The notes beneath the pieces were generated by a model. The model was not told the DNA's origin and did no database searches. It was given only the letters and a program-made list of their open reading frames with translations. From positions 1 to 14,688 of the forward strand of contig DYHM01000007.1 of NCBI GenBank assembly GCA_020724125.1: a stretch of DNA of 14,688 nt, given 5' to 3'. Of this stretch, positions 8,701 to 13,190 are shown one piece after another; the stretch's first letter is position 1; each line of letters begins with the position of its first letter. The position numbers and the translations under genes were made by a program. This stretch comes from Patescibacteria group bacterium (lineage in GTDB: Bacteria > Patescibacteriota > Minisyncoccia > Minisyncoccales > CG1-02-41-26).

Positions 8701-9138
8701 AATGCTATAATGATTTAACCCTTGGAGAGAAAAAGCCATATTAGCGTTTTCTTGAATTTCCCAATCAAATTGCTCTAAGTATTGATCTACTCTTTCTATG
8801 GACTCTTCGGTCGCCCTGACTGCTTCCCTAATTTTTCTTCTTTGTTCTCTATATAAAATATAGGACTTGGCGGTTTCAACTAAATCTTCCAATATTAAAA
8901 CTTCTTCAACGATGTCCTGAACTTGTTCCACGCTCGGAATTTCTTCTTTTTTAAATCTTTGATTTAAAATTTCAATTACTTTAGCGGTTAATTTCTTTGA
9001 CTTTTTGCCGTCACCCTGGTTGGTTGCCGTTAAAGCTTTAAAAATTGCCTTTGCAATTTTTTGATGTTTAAAAGGAACAATCCTATTATCTCTTTTTTTA
9101 ATTTTTAAAGGATGATTAGCAGTTTTAGATTTAGCCAT
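5797..9138 (-). CDS. nrdD: Anaerobic (class III) ribonucleoside-triphosphate reductase with intein
   Basis: Reduces NTPs to dNTPs by glycyl-radical chemistry without oxygen. The precursor is 1113 aa; removing the intein (389-794) leaves 707 aa, normal for NrdD. An N-terminal ATP-cone (about 10-105) is the likely allosteric site. Catalytic features: C184 in GVYCSGWDL (first active-site Cys), C795-C796-R just after the intein (finger loop; C796 aligns with the Cys of MGCR in T4 and E. coli NrdD), and RGGGGLFGSG/TGVVTINLPR beyond. The zinc site is C1056, C1069, C1072, C1078, and the glycyl-radical loop is RVVGYYRPV with G1086 as predicted radical. The electron source and the activase NrdG are not in the window. 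The ATG at 9138 overlaps the end of the SLOG gene by 8 bp, so the two are probably co-transcribed and translationally coupled; only an A-rich, weak Shine-Dalgarno precedes it. Activity depends on protein splicing. Confidence 0.97.
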   Translation of the reverse strand: MAKSKTANHPLKIKKRDNRIVPFKHQKIAKAIFKALTATNQGDGKKSKKLTAKVIEILNQRFKKEEIPSVEQVQDIVEEVLILEDLVETAKSYILYREQRRKIREAVRATEESIERVDQYLEQFDWEIQENANMAFSLQGLNHYSISYIIKKYWLNKIYPKEIREAYQSGDLHLHNLDTLGVYCSGWDLYDLLLKGFGGVYGKIESKPAKHFRSVLGQIINFLFTIQGEVAGAIAFSNFDTLLAPFIRYDNLNYQEVKQSLQEFLFNMATPTRVGFQNPFSNITLDLKPSPVFAKQPVIIGGKSQKEIYGEFEDEMKIFNKALYEIYIEGDAKGRPFHFPIPTINITKDFNWEDSAFDLIFEASAKYGINYFANYIHSNMKPEETRSMCLSGKEEILIRNSKKIKRMSIREVAENYKANDFDKEGWSDCKKEGNLEVLSLNPKTLKLEWSSVKRFLKILDSKAIEIITEDGKSAEFSLKHPMAIYTPEGIRMKFAKDIQKGDYLFTVKKAENIFSKKYQKIEDIVLSEDLAKILGYFIADGNFLFENRKGYTHFGEPRGLQFSFKTGDLKNLNLIKSLIKKIFGLKGKEKQDPRYNTYYLYVYNTEISRKLYNAGFKKYGKLPQILFNSPLSVIKNFLDFYFKVDGYEEKKEIHLNDLELSRDLILLFSLIGQPVTYKLRKRSQRIYLQRDKSKIKEKNGWTNNPILAERVPGWMAISTTKVPGLIKSRMVGFDTLEKYNAHTQESLKIKNSDIYLTRVRFYQQKNYKTLKEFYDIELQKNHLFVHSLGQISFNCCRLRLDLTELHNRGGGGLFGSGSNTGSTGVVTINLPRIGYLSKTKKEFFERLTKIMDLAKESLEIKRKTIEYYIEKGLYPFSKFYLQGVKEMMGQYYTNHFSTIGLVGMNEASLNFIGETIASKNGKRLALEVLDFVRERLVKYQNETGNLYNLEAAPGESMSYRLCLKDKEKYPDIITAGTKQTSYYTNSSQLPVNYTDDIFEALKLQDELQCKYNGGTVLHLFLGERISGVQTTKNLIKKVFENFKLPYITLTPTFSVCPGHGYLAGEHFECPKCTIKQPCEVYSRVVGYYRPVTQYNVGKQREFRDRKTFKIPKF
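6757..7974 (-). mobile_element. Intein with LAGLIDADG homing endonuclease in nrdD
   Basis: A 406-residue intervening sequence, precursor residues 389-794. The splice junctions are RSM/CLSGKEEIL and GQISFN/CCRLRLD, and joining the exteins restores the NrdD motif RSMCCRLRLD. C389 is the N-terminal nucleophile (block A), S477-L-K-H480 is the block B His, YDIELQKNHLFVH (774-786) is block F, N794 is the cyclising Asn and C795 the +1 nucleophile. Two LAGLIDADG-type motifs, LAKILGYFIADG (530-541) and FLDFYFKVDG (637-646), indicate a homing endonuclease that looks intact, as the frame is open throughout. The residue before N794 is Phe, where His is usual in block G. The homing site would be the uninterrupted sequence encoding RSM-CCRL. 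Confidence 0.95.
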
Positions 9139-9697
9139 TTTTTTGTTTTTCTTTTTTAATTAAATTAAGTAATTTCCTGACTAATTCCTTAGGGTTTTTA
9201 TCGTAAACAATTTTCTTTTTTGGTCGATAACCTCTTTTTAAAATTTCTTTAATAAAATCGGCAATGCCGCCTGTTTCTTCTAAAATACCAATTGGCATAT
9301 GATTTTCAAAAGCAATGGTAAACTCATTTAAAGTTCCGGTCCGGCCGCAAGCAATAATAACACCATCAGCCGCTTTGGTTAAAATTAAATTTCGACCCAC
9401 ATAATCAAAACCAGTATAAACAATCAAATCAAACTGATCGGTTGGCAGCCGATAAACTTTTTCATGTTCTCTTTTAGAACTGGCTGGCGAAAATCCAATA
9501 CTAATACTGTTTTTGATTTCCTTGCATCCCTGAGCCGCGCAATAAGGAACGCCCGTAGTGGCGCCAGTAAGTAAAATACAATTTTGTTTGGCAACCTCTT
9601 GGCCAATCTCCTTGGCTAATTCTTTTATCTTGGGACAACAGGGTGAAACTTCGGCTGCGCCGGAAACACAAATTTTTATTTTTTCTTTTAAAGTCAT
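9131..9697 (-). CDS. SLOG/LOG-family (TIGR00725-like) nucleotide-binding protein
   Basis: 188 aa, Rossmann-like. It shows LLTGATTGVPYCAAQG (42-57), VGRNLIL (100-106) and CGRTGTLNE (117-125), the last a variant of the PGGxGTxxE loop of LOG/lysine-decarboxylase-like proteins. That loop binds the phosphoribosyl part of nucleotides in LOG enzymes. The overall match is to the small bacterial SLOG group often called TIGR00725. True LOG enzymes are cytokinin-nucleotide phosphoribohydrolases, but the first two Gly of their loop are replaced here by Cys-Gly-Arg, so enzymatic activity is unproven; ligand sensing or nucleotide hydrolysis are both possible. It is first in an operon with nrdD (8-bp overlap), which suggests a link to nucleotide metabolism. 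No Shine-Dalgarno is evident; the ATG at 9697 lies about 20 nt from a good promoter -10. Confidence 0.85.
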   Translation of the reverse strand: MTLKEKIKICVSGAAEVSPCCPKIKELAKEIGQEVAKQNCILLTGATTGVPYCAAQGCKEIKNSISIGFSPASSKREHEKVYRLPTDQFDLIVYTGFDYVGRNLILTKAADGVIIACGRTGTLNEFTIAFENHMPIGILEETGGIADFIKEILKRGYRPKKKIVYDKNPKELVRKLLNLIKKEKQKNG

Positions 9698-9714
9698 ATA
9701 AATGAATTACGATT

Positions 9715-9743
9715 ATTTTACCCCTTAAATTTCTTTAACACAA
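9715..9743 (-). promoter_or_regulatory. Promoter of the SLOG gene-nrdD operon
   Basis: Minus strand: TTGTGT (9738-9743), 17-base spacer, TAAAAT (9715-9720) preceded by GGGG. The leader would be short (about 10 nt). Same spacing and -10 hexamer as the ileS and valS promoters. No NrdR box was recognised. Confidence 0.55.
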
Positions 9744-9807
9744 CCTCATTTTTAAATTAAGTGTGGAAAACCAATCTGCTTTTTTGACTGGAAGAAGAAT
9801 TGGTGTA

Positions 9808-9856
9808 AAAAAAGTAAAAAAAACATTTCAACATTCTTAAGAATGTTGAAATGTTT
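9808..9856 (-). terminator. Perfect 36-bp palindrome with T-tract (minus-strand terminator)
   Basis: AAACATTTCAACATTCTT (9821-9838) is directly followed by its exact reverse complement (9839-9856), an uninterrupted 36-bp palindrome. Read on the minus strand it ends in GTTT and continues into TTTTTACTTTTTTT, the layout of an intrinsic terminator. It would stop leftward transcripts before the SLOG-nrdD promoter. A protein-binding palindrome is an alternative. Confidence 0.65.
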
Positions 9857-9939
9857 AAAAATCAGCGGACGAAGGAAAGATAAACGAAACGATGGACTTA
9901 TTTCTTCCGCTAAATTTATATTTGACTATCTTTTTGAAT

Positions 9940-10067
9940 AAAGATGTTGTTTAATAATATTTTGAGGTGTTTTTATAATTTTTCCCTTTTAAAAACCTTA
10001 TAAATAAAGGGTTTATAGGGTATCAATTTGCTAAAATTCACAAAAAACTTTGTTAAACAACATCTTT
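9940..10067. repeat. 128-bp element bounded by 15-bp perfect inverted repeats (MITE-like)
   Basis: AAAGATGTTGTTTAA (9940-9954) and its exact reverse complement (10053-10067) enclose 98 bp without an ORF. The interior holds a further imperfect hairpin, CCTTATAAA ... TTTATAGGG (about 9999-10019). The triplet AAT stands immediately outside both ends (9937-9939 and 10068-10070), a possible target-site duplication. It is either a non-autonomous mobile element or a structured RNA. The rest of 9744-10166 holds the two terminators and no gene. Confidence 0.5.
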
Positions 10068-10089
10068 AATAAATTAGATTTGCACTATT

Positions 10090-10129
10090 TATAAAATAAA
10101 ATACCAACCTTCAGTATTCTTCAGGTTGG
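10090..10129 (-). terminator. Terminator of the two-TM protein gene
   Basis: CCAACCT (10104-10110) and AGGTTGG (10123-10129) form a 7-bp stem with a 12-nt loop. On the minus strand it is followed by TATTTTATTTTAT. It lies about 40 bp downstream of the stop codon of the 10167-10664 gene. Confidence 0.7.
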
Positions 10130-10166
10130 CATAATAGATTTTAATTTTACTGGTTGGTGTTTTTCT

Positions 10167-10664
10167 TTAGAACTCATCCTTATAAATTATCATATAACTG
10201 ATAATTTCGATGAGAAAAAATAGAAAAATTACTGTTATCGGGATCCAATTATTGGCCCAGAACCAACCATACGCACAGAGGTCGAAGTATCCTAATCTGT
10301 CTCGTAGGTCATTTAATGCTACTTGGTATGCAACATCAGACGGATCAATCTTTTCCTTGACAGCAATAAGGTCTTCATTTATCTTTATTACCCTTCCATA
10401 GATAAGCTTCATGTTATTGTGTGGAGTTTTGAAGATCACTGTCGCATGACCTTCGGTCATTCCATTTTTCTCCATACCGGTTATTAATTGATCCATAAAG
10501 CGGCTCATATCTTTAATATTTGTTGCTGTCCGAGCATTTTCTAATATTTTTTCAATTCCTCTATGGAAAAAGAAACCGTATATGTGACACGCAAAAAAAA
10601 ATAGAATACTTACGAAAGTTAGGACTATCCCCGCTTCTTGAATTTTTGATCTCGTTGATCTCAT
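10167..10664 (-). CDS. Hypothetical protein with two membrane segments
   Basis: 165 aa, family not recognised. A short basic N-terminus (R2, R5, K7) precedes a hydrophobic helix at about 11-33 (AGIVLTFVSILFFFACHIYG). A soluble middle of about 100 residues follows (35-135, mixed charge, containing GRVIKINEDLIAVKEKIDP), then a second helix at about 139-161 and a short charged tail KDEF. The middle domain therefore sits either wholly outside or wholly inside the membrane; the positive N-terminus favours cytoplasmic termini and an external loop. Start choice is secure: AAGGAGGTGAT lies 7 nt before the ATG. It is 62 bp downstream of gatB with a TATAAT between, so it may have its own promoter, and it has its own terminator. 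Codon choice looks more mixed and less A/T-driven than its neighbours, which may mean acquisition from another genome. Confidence 0.8.
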   Translation of the reverse strand: MRSTRSKIQEAGIVLTFVSILFFFACHIYGFFFHRGIEKILENARTATNIKDMSRFMDQLITGMEKNGMTEGHATVIFKTPHNNMKLIYGRVIKINEDLIAVKEKIDPSDVAYQVALNDLRDRLGYFDLCAYGWFWANNWIPITVIFLFFLIEIISYMIIYKDEF

Positions 10665-10667
10665 TTT

Positions 10668-10680
10668 ATCACCTCCTTTT
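10668..10680 (-). promoter_or_regulatory. Perfect Shine-Dalgarno before the two-TM gene
   Basis: Minus strand AAAAGGAGGTGAT; GGAGG ends 7 nt from the ATG. It is complementary to the 16S 3' end along its whole length. No other gene wholly inside the window has a comparable site. Confidence 0.85.
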
Positions 10681-10715
10681 TAAAGTTTATTCCTTATTAA
10701 GTTTTTAAACTACTT

Positions 10716-10721
10716 ATTATA
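10716..10721 (-). promoter_or_regulatory. Possible -10 box for the two-TM gene
   Basis: TATAAT on the minus strand in the 62-bp gap after gatB. The sequence 17 bases upstream (TTTTTA) is a poor -35, so the site is tentative. Confidence 0.35.
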
Positions 10722-10726
10722 GTTAG

Positions 10727-12385
10727 TTAAGCGCTTTTTAAAAATTTGTCAAGCGTTTTGGCAACTAATTGAGGATTAGCTCTGCCCTTTGAAATTGCCA
10801 TTACTTGACCAATGAGAAATTGTAAAGCGTTTTGTTTGCCTGCTTTGTAATTTTCAACTGCTTTGGGGTTTTTGAAAATAACATTTTTGACAATTTTTTC
10901 TATTTCATTCTCATCAATTATTTGACTTAATCCTTTTTCTTCAATAATCCGAGACGGTTTAGCATTGGTCTGAAACATTTCTTCCAAAACAATTTTAGCG
11001 ATTTTTGATGAAATTTTTCCTTGATAAATTAAGGTAATAAATTCAGCGAAGTTTTCCTGACTGATTAAAAAATCTTTTTCGCTTATGAATCCATCTTTTA
11101 ACAACCCCTGAACATCGGTAATTAAATAATTTGAACAAATCCTTATTAATTCAAAAAATTCATCTTTTTTAATTTCTTTTTTTTCTTCCCTTTTTCTTTT
11201 ATTTAAAAGTTCTGAGACCGCTTTTTCAAAATAATCGCCAAGATTTTTATTTTGAACAAAAACTTCAATTTCTTTATCTCTTAATTGATATTCTCTTTTA
11301 AATCGGTCGCGTTTTTGTTGGGGAAGTTCAGGCATAATAAACCCGCCTAAATCTAACAACGTTAGATTTAGGGCTGGCAGGTCCGGTTCCGGGAAATAAC
11401 GATAATCCTGAGCTTCTTCTTTTTCTCTTTGACTTATTGTTATCTCCTTATTTTCATCCCAGCCTCGCGTTTCTTGGATAATCTTTTTACCAGATTTTAA
11501 AAGTTCTGTTTGTCTTTCAATTTCATATCTAATGGCTTTCTCAACTGCCCGAAATGAATTTAAATTCTTAATTTCTACCTTAGTTCCAAGTTTTGAATTT
11601 GAGGTTTGGGATTTAGAATTTGCTTCGGATTTCGGATTTAGAACTTGAGATTTGTCTTGAAGCGAGACATTCACCTCAACCCGAAACTCTCCCTTTTCCA
11701 TATTAACATCTGAAACATTTAGATATTTCAAAATAAGATGGAATTCTTCGGCAAATTTTCGAGCCTCTTCGGGCGAAGTTATATCTGGTTCGGTCACTAA
11801 CTCCATTAAAGGAACTCCGGCTCGATTAAAATCAATTAAAGAATAATCTTTCTCGTGAATTAATCTTCCGGTGTCTTCTTCTAAATGCACTCTTCGGATT
11901 CGTATTTTTTTGAATTTTGAAAATTGGGATTTGGAGTTTGCTTGCCCGCCTAAATTTTGCTTCGCAAAATTTAGGCGGGCAAAAATTTGGGCGGATGAAG
12001 ATTCAGAATTTAGGATTTGGGATTTTTTAACATTAATATTATTATCAAAACCCGAAATTCCTAAATATCCTTCTATGCACAATGGTTCATCATACTGGGA
12101 TATTTGGTATCCCTTAGGCAGGTCTGGATAAAAATAATTTTTTCGGTCAAATTTTGAAAATTCGGGAATTCGACAATTTAAAGCCAAACCGGTTTTTATT
12201 ACTTTTTTTATCGCTTCTTCGTTTATTACTGGAAGCGTTCCTGGTTGACCAATACATATCGGGCAAATATTTACATTAAACCGAGATTCATTAGAATCAT
12301 TAAGACAGCCGCAAAACATCTTACTTTTAGTATTCAGTTCAATATGTATCTCTAATCCAATTATTGGTTGGTATGATTTTTTCAT
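10727..12385 (-). CDS. gatB: Asp-tRNA(Asn)/Glu-tRNA(Gln) amidotransferase subunit B with repeat-derived insertions
   Basis: Binds misacylated Glu-tRNA(Gln) (and Asp-tRNA(Asn)) and phosphorylates the side chain in the GatCAB complex, making up for missing GlnRS or AsnRS. Conserved parts in order: IGLEIHIELNT (9-19), zinc ligands C25, C27, C41, C44 in CGC ... CPIC, KNYFYPDLPKGYQISQY (82-98), RVHLEEDTG (165-173), DFNRAGVPLMELVTEPD (185-201), VEIKNLNSFRAVE (270-282), QDYRYFPEPDLP (326-337), then the helical and YqeY-like C-terminal domain ending GRANPQLVAKTLDKFL. Three segments differ from the family: about 120-160 is roughly 35-40 residues longer, 246-266 about 20 longer, and 337-350 is rewritten by a palindrome; all lie on DNA repeats. 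gatA and gatC are not in the window. The start ATG at 12385 gives the expected N-terminus; no Shine-Dalgarno, and a 13-bp tandem repeat lies in the leader. Confidence 0.97.
   Translation of the reverse strand: MKKSYQPIIGLEIHIELNTKSKMFCGCLNDSNESRFNVNICPICIGQPGTLPVINEEAIKKVIKTGLALNCRIPEFSKFDRKNYFYPDLPKGYQISQYDEPLCIEGYLGISGFDNNINVKKSQILNSESSSAQIFARLNFAKQNLGGQANSKSQFSKFKKIRIRRVHLEEDTGRLIHEKDYSLIDFNRAGVPLMELVTEPDITSPEEARKFAEEFHLILKYLNVSDVNMEKGEFRVEVNVSLQDKSQVLNPKSEANSKSQTSNSKLGTKVEIKNLNSFRAVEKAIRYEIERQTELLKSGKKIIQETRGWDENKEITISQREKEEAQDYRYFPEPDLPALNLTLLDLGGFIMPELPQQKRDRFKREYQLRDKEIEVFVQNKNLGDYFEKAVSELLNKRKREEKKEIKKDEFFELIRICSNYLITDVQGLLKDGFISEKDFLISQENFAEFITLIYQGKISSKIAKIVLEEMFQTNAKPSRIIEEKGLSQIIDENEIEKIVKNVIFKNPKAVENYKAGKQNALQFLIGQVMAISKGRANPQLVAKTLDKFLKSA
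11346..11372. repeat. 27-bp palindrome inside gatB
   Basis: CCTAAATCTAAC (11346-11357), loop AAC, GTTAGATTTAGG (11361-11372): perfect 12-bp arms. It shares the outer CCTAAAT/ATTTAGG and the 3-nt loop with the other gatB palindrome. It encodes LNLTLLDLG (about 339-347), between FPEPDLP and PELP. Confidence 0.85.
11588..11650. repeat. AT-rich degenerate repeat inside gatB (residues 246-266)
   Basis: Units such as GAATTTGAGG, GGGATTTAGAATTTG and GGATTTCGGATTTAG succeed each other. They encode a Ser/Asn/Lys/Gln-rich stretch (SQVLNPKSEANSKSQTSNSK) between the conserved RVEVNVS and GTKVEIKN. In reverse complement the words (AAATCC, CAAATTC) match the valS repeat at 4013-4080. Confidence 0.75.
11906..12028. 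repeat. Composite in-frame insertion in gatB with a 41-bp palindrome
   Basis: The centre is a perfect palindrome: TTGCCCGCCTAAATTTTGC (11942-11960), loop TTC, and its exact reverse complement (11964-11982). It is flanked by AATTGGGATTTGGAG and AATTTAGGATTTGGGA-type words. The block encodes residues about 120-160, which separate the GYLGI region from the conserved RVHLEEDTG and have no counterpart in ordinary GatB. A second copy of the palindrome core lies at 12479-12509 outside genes. Confidence 0.85.
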
Positions 12386-12404
12386 TTTTTAATAAAAGAT
12401 TCAT

Positions 12405-12443
12405 TAAACATCCTTTTTAAACATCTTTTTTAAACATCTTTTT
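12405..12443. repeat. Three 13-bp tandem repeats in the gatB leader
   Basis: TAAACATCCTTTT (12405-12417), then TAAACATCTTTTT twice (12418-12430 and 12431-12443). They lie 20-58 bp upstream of the gatB start. No clear promoter was found for gatB in this region. Confidence 0.9.
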
Positions 12444-12478
12444 TTAAAAAATCCTGATTTGATTTTTCCGCCGCGCCC

Positions 12479-12509
12479 CGCCTAAATTTTGCTTTGCAAA
12501 ATTTAGGCG
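12479..12509. repeat. 31-bp intergenic palindrome, second copy of the gatB element
   Basis: CGCCTAAATTTTGC (12479-12492), loop TTT, GCAAAATTTAGGCG (12496-12509): perfect 14-bp arms identical to the inner arms of the gatB palindrome at 11942-11982; only the loop (TTT versus TTC) and the outer bases differ. Confidence 0.9.
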
Positions 12510-12540
12510 AGTGAATGAAAAAAGGAATTTTTGCCCGCTC

Positions 12541-12586
12541 GCCGAAAAACAATAAAACCCCAACTACCCCAAGGCGCCGGGGTTTT
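12541..12586 (-). terminator. Terminator downstream of the R-M remnant
   Basis: AAAACCCC (12554-12561) pairs with GGGGTTTT (12579-12586) around a 17-nt loop. On the minus strand the stem is followed by ATTGTTTTT. It lies 45 bp after the stop of the endonuclease remnant and upstream of gatB. Confidence 0.6.
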
Positions 12587-12630
12587 AAAAACAATTAAAA
12601 ATTTGGAAAACAATTAAAAATTTGAAATTC

Positions 12631-13190
12631 TTATTTACAACTTTCCTCTAACCATTTGTAGATATCAAAAAAATCTTCTACTGAATTAACTAATCCTGTT
12701 TTATACTTTTTAAATTTTGGTATTTTATTGTCTTTTATGTGCTTTATAGAAAAATCACACTTATAAATTCCGCTTTCTCGTCTATGTATTTTTTTCCAAA
12801 TAATATCTTTTTTACATACAGCAGTAAGATATACTTCATTTGGAGCAACATCTATAAATAATATACTGTCAAAATCCCTTTGGGGGTGCAAATTTTCGTG
12901 CTGAAATAATCCCGAACCGATTGTAATAGTGGCAAGTTTTGTTTCTATTTTTAAACCATTAGAAATAAAATCCCAACCCTTTACTGCTCCCGTGATACTT
13001 GCGTCATATTCAATTTTACACTTAAATTTCTTTAAAATCTCAACTGTTATTTCTTCCCCAAGTTATCCCCCTTCGTCAATCGTTAAAAATTGAACATCTT
13101 TATATAAACTATCGTTTAATCAAACACCTGCGGCGGTTTCCTCATCCTTATTTCCGCGACTTTTTTAAGAATTATGTCTGATATTTTCAT
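12631..13190 (-). pseudogene. Broken type II restriction endonuclease-like gene
   Basis: The ATG at 13190 overlaps the methyltransferase stop (ATGA) and opens MKISDIILKKVAEIRMRKPPQVFD, then a stop. Two bases out of phase, a longer reading continues to 12631: NDSLYKDVQFLTIDEGG, an in-frame TAA at 13063-13065, then about 143 codons including LGEEITVEILKKFKCKIEYD, GWDFISNGLKIETKLA and DSILFIDVAPNEVYLTAV. So at least one frameshift and one nonsense change split one original protein of about 185 aa. KIETKLA resembles the E-x-K of a PD-(D/E)xK nuclease, and the position right behind a DNA methyltransferase fits a cognate restriction enzyme; the family itself was not recognised. The surviving open fragment lacks a normal start codon. 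Sequencing error in the G-rich tract near 13065 could mimic part of this. Confidence 0.55.

Noticed and set aside
9715..9780. NrdR box upstream of the nrdD operon
   Set aside because: CACAC/GTGT fragments are present but no paired consensus box was found.
11871..12131. 86-aa plus-strand ORF inside gatB
   Set aside because: Antisense shadow across the repeat insertion; gatB on the other strand explains the frame.
12541..12630. tRNA or other RNA gene between gatB and the R-M remnant
   Set aside because: Only hairpins and AT-rich repeats; no cloverleaf or TTC-loop pattern could be found.
13063..13065. Recoded stop codon in the endonuclease-like gene
   Set aside because: The stop is TAA, not the UGA reassigned in some CPR lineages, and a frameshift is also present, so a pseudogene is simpler.
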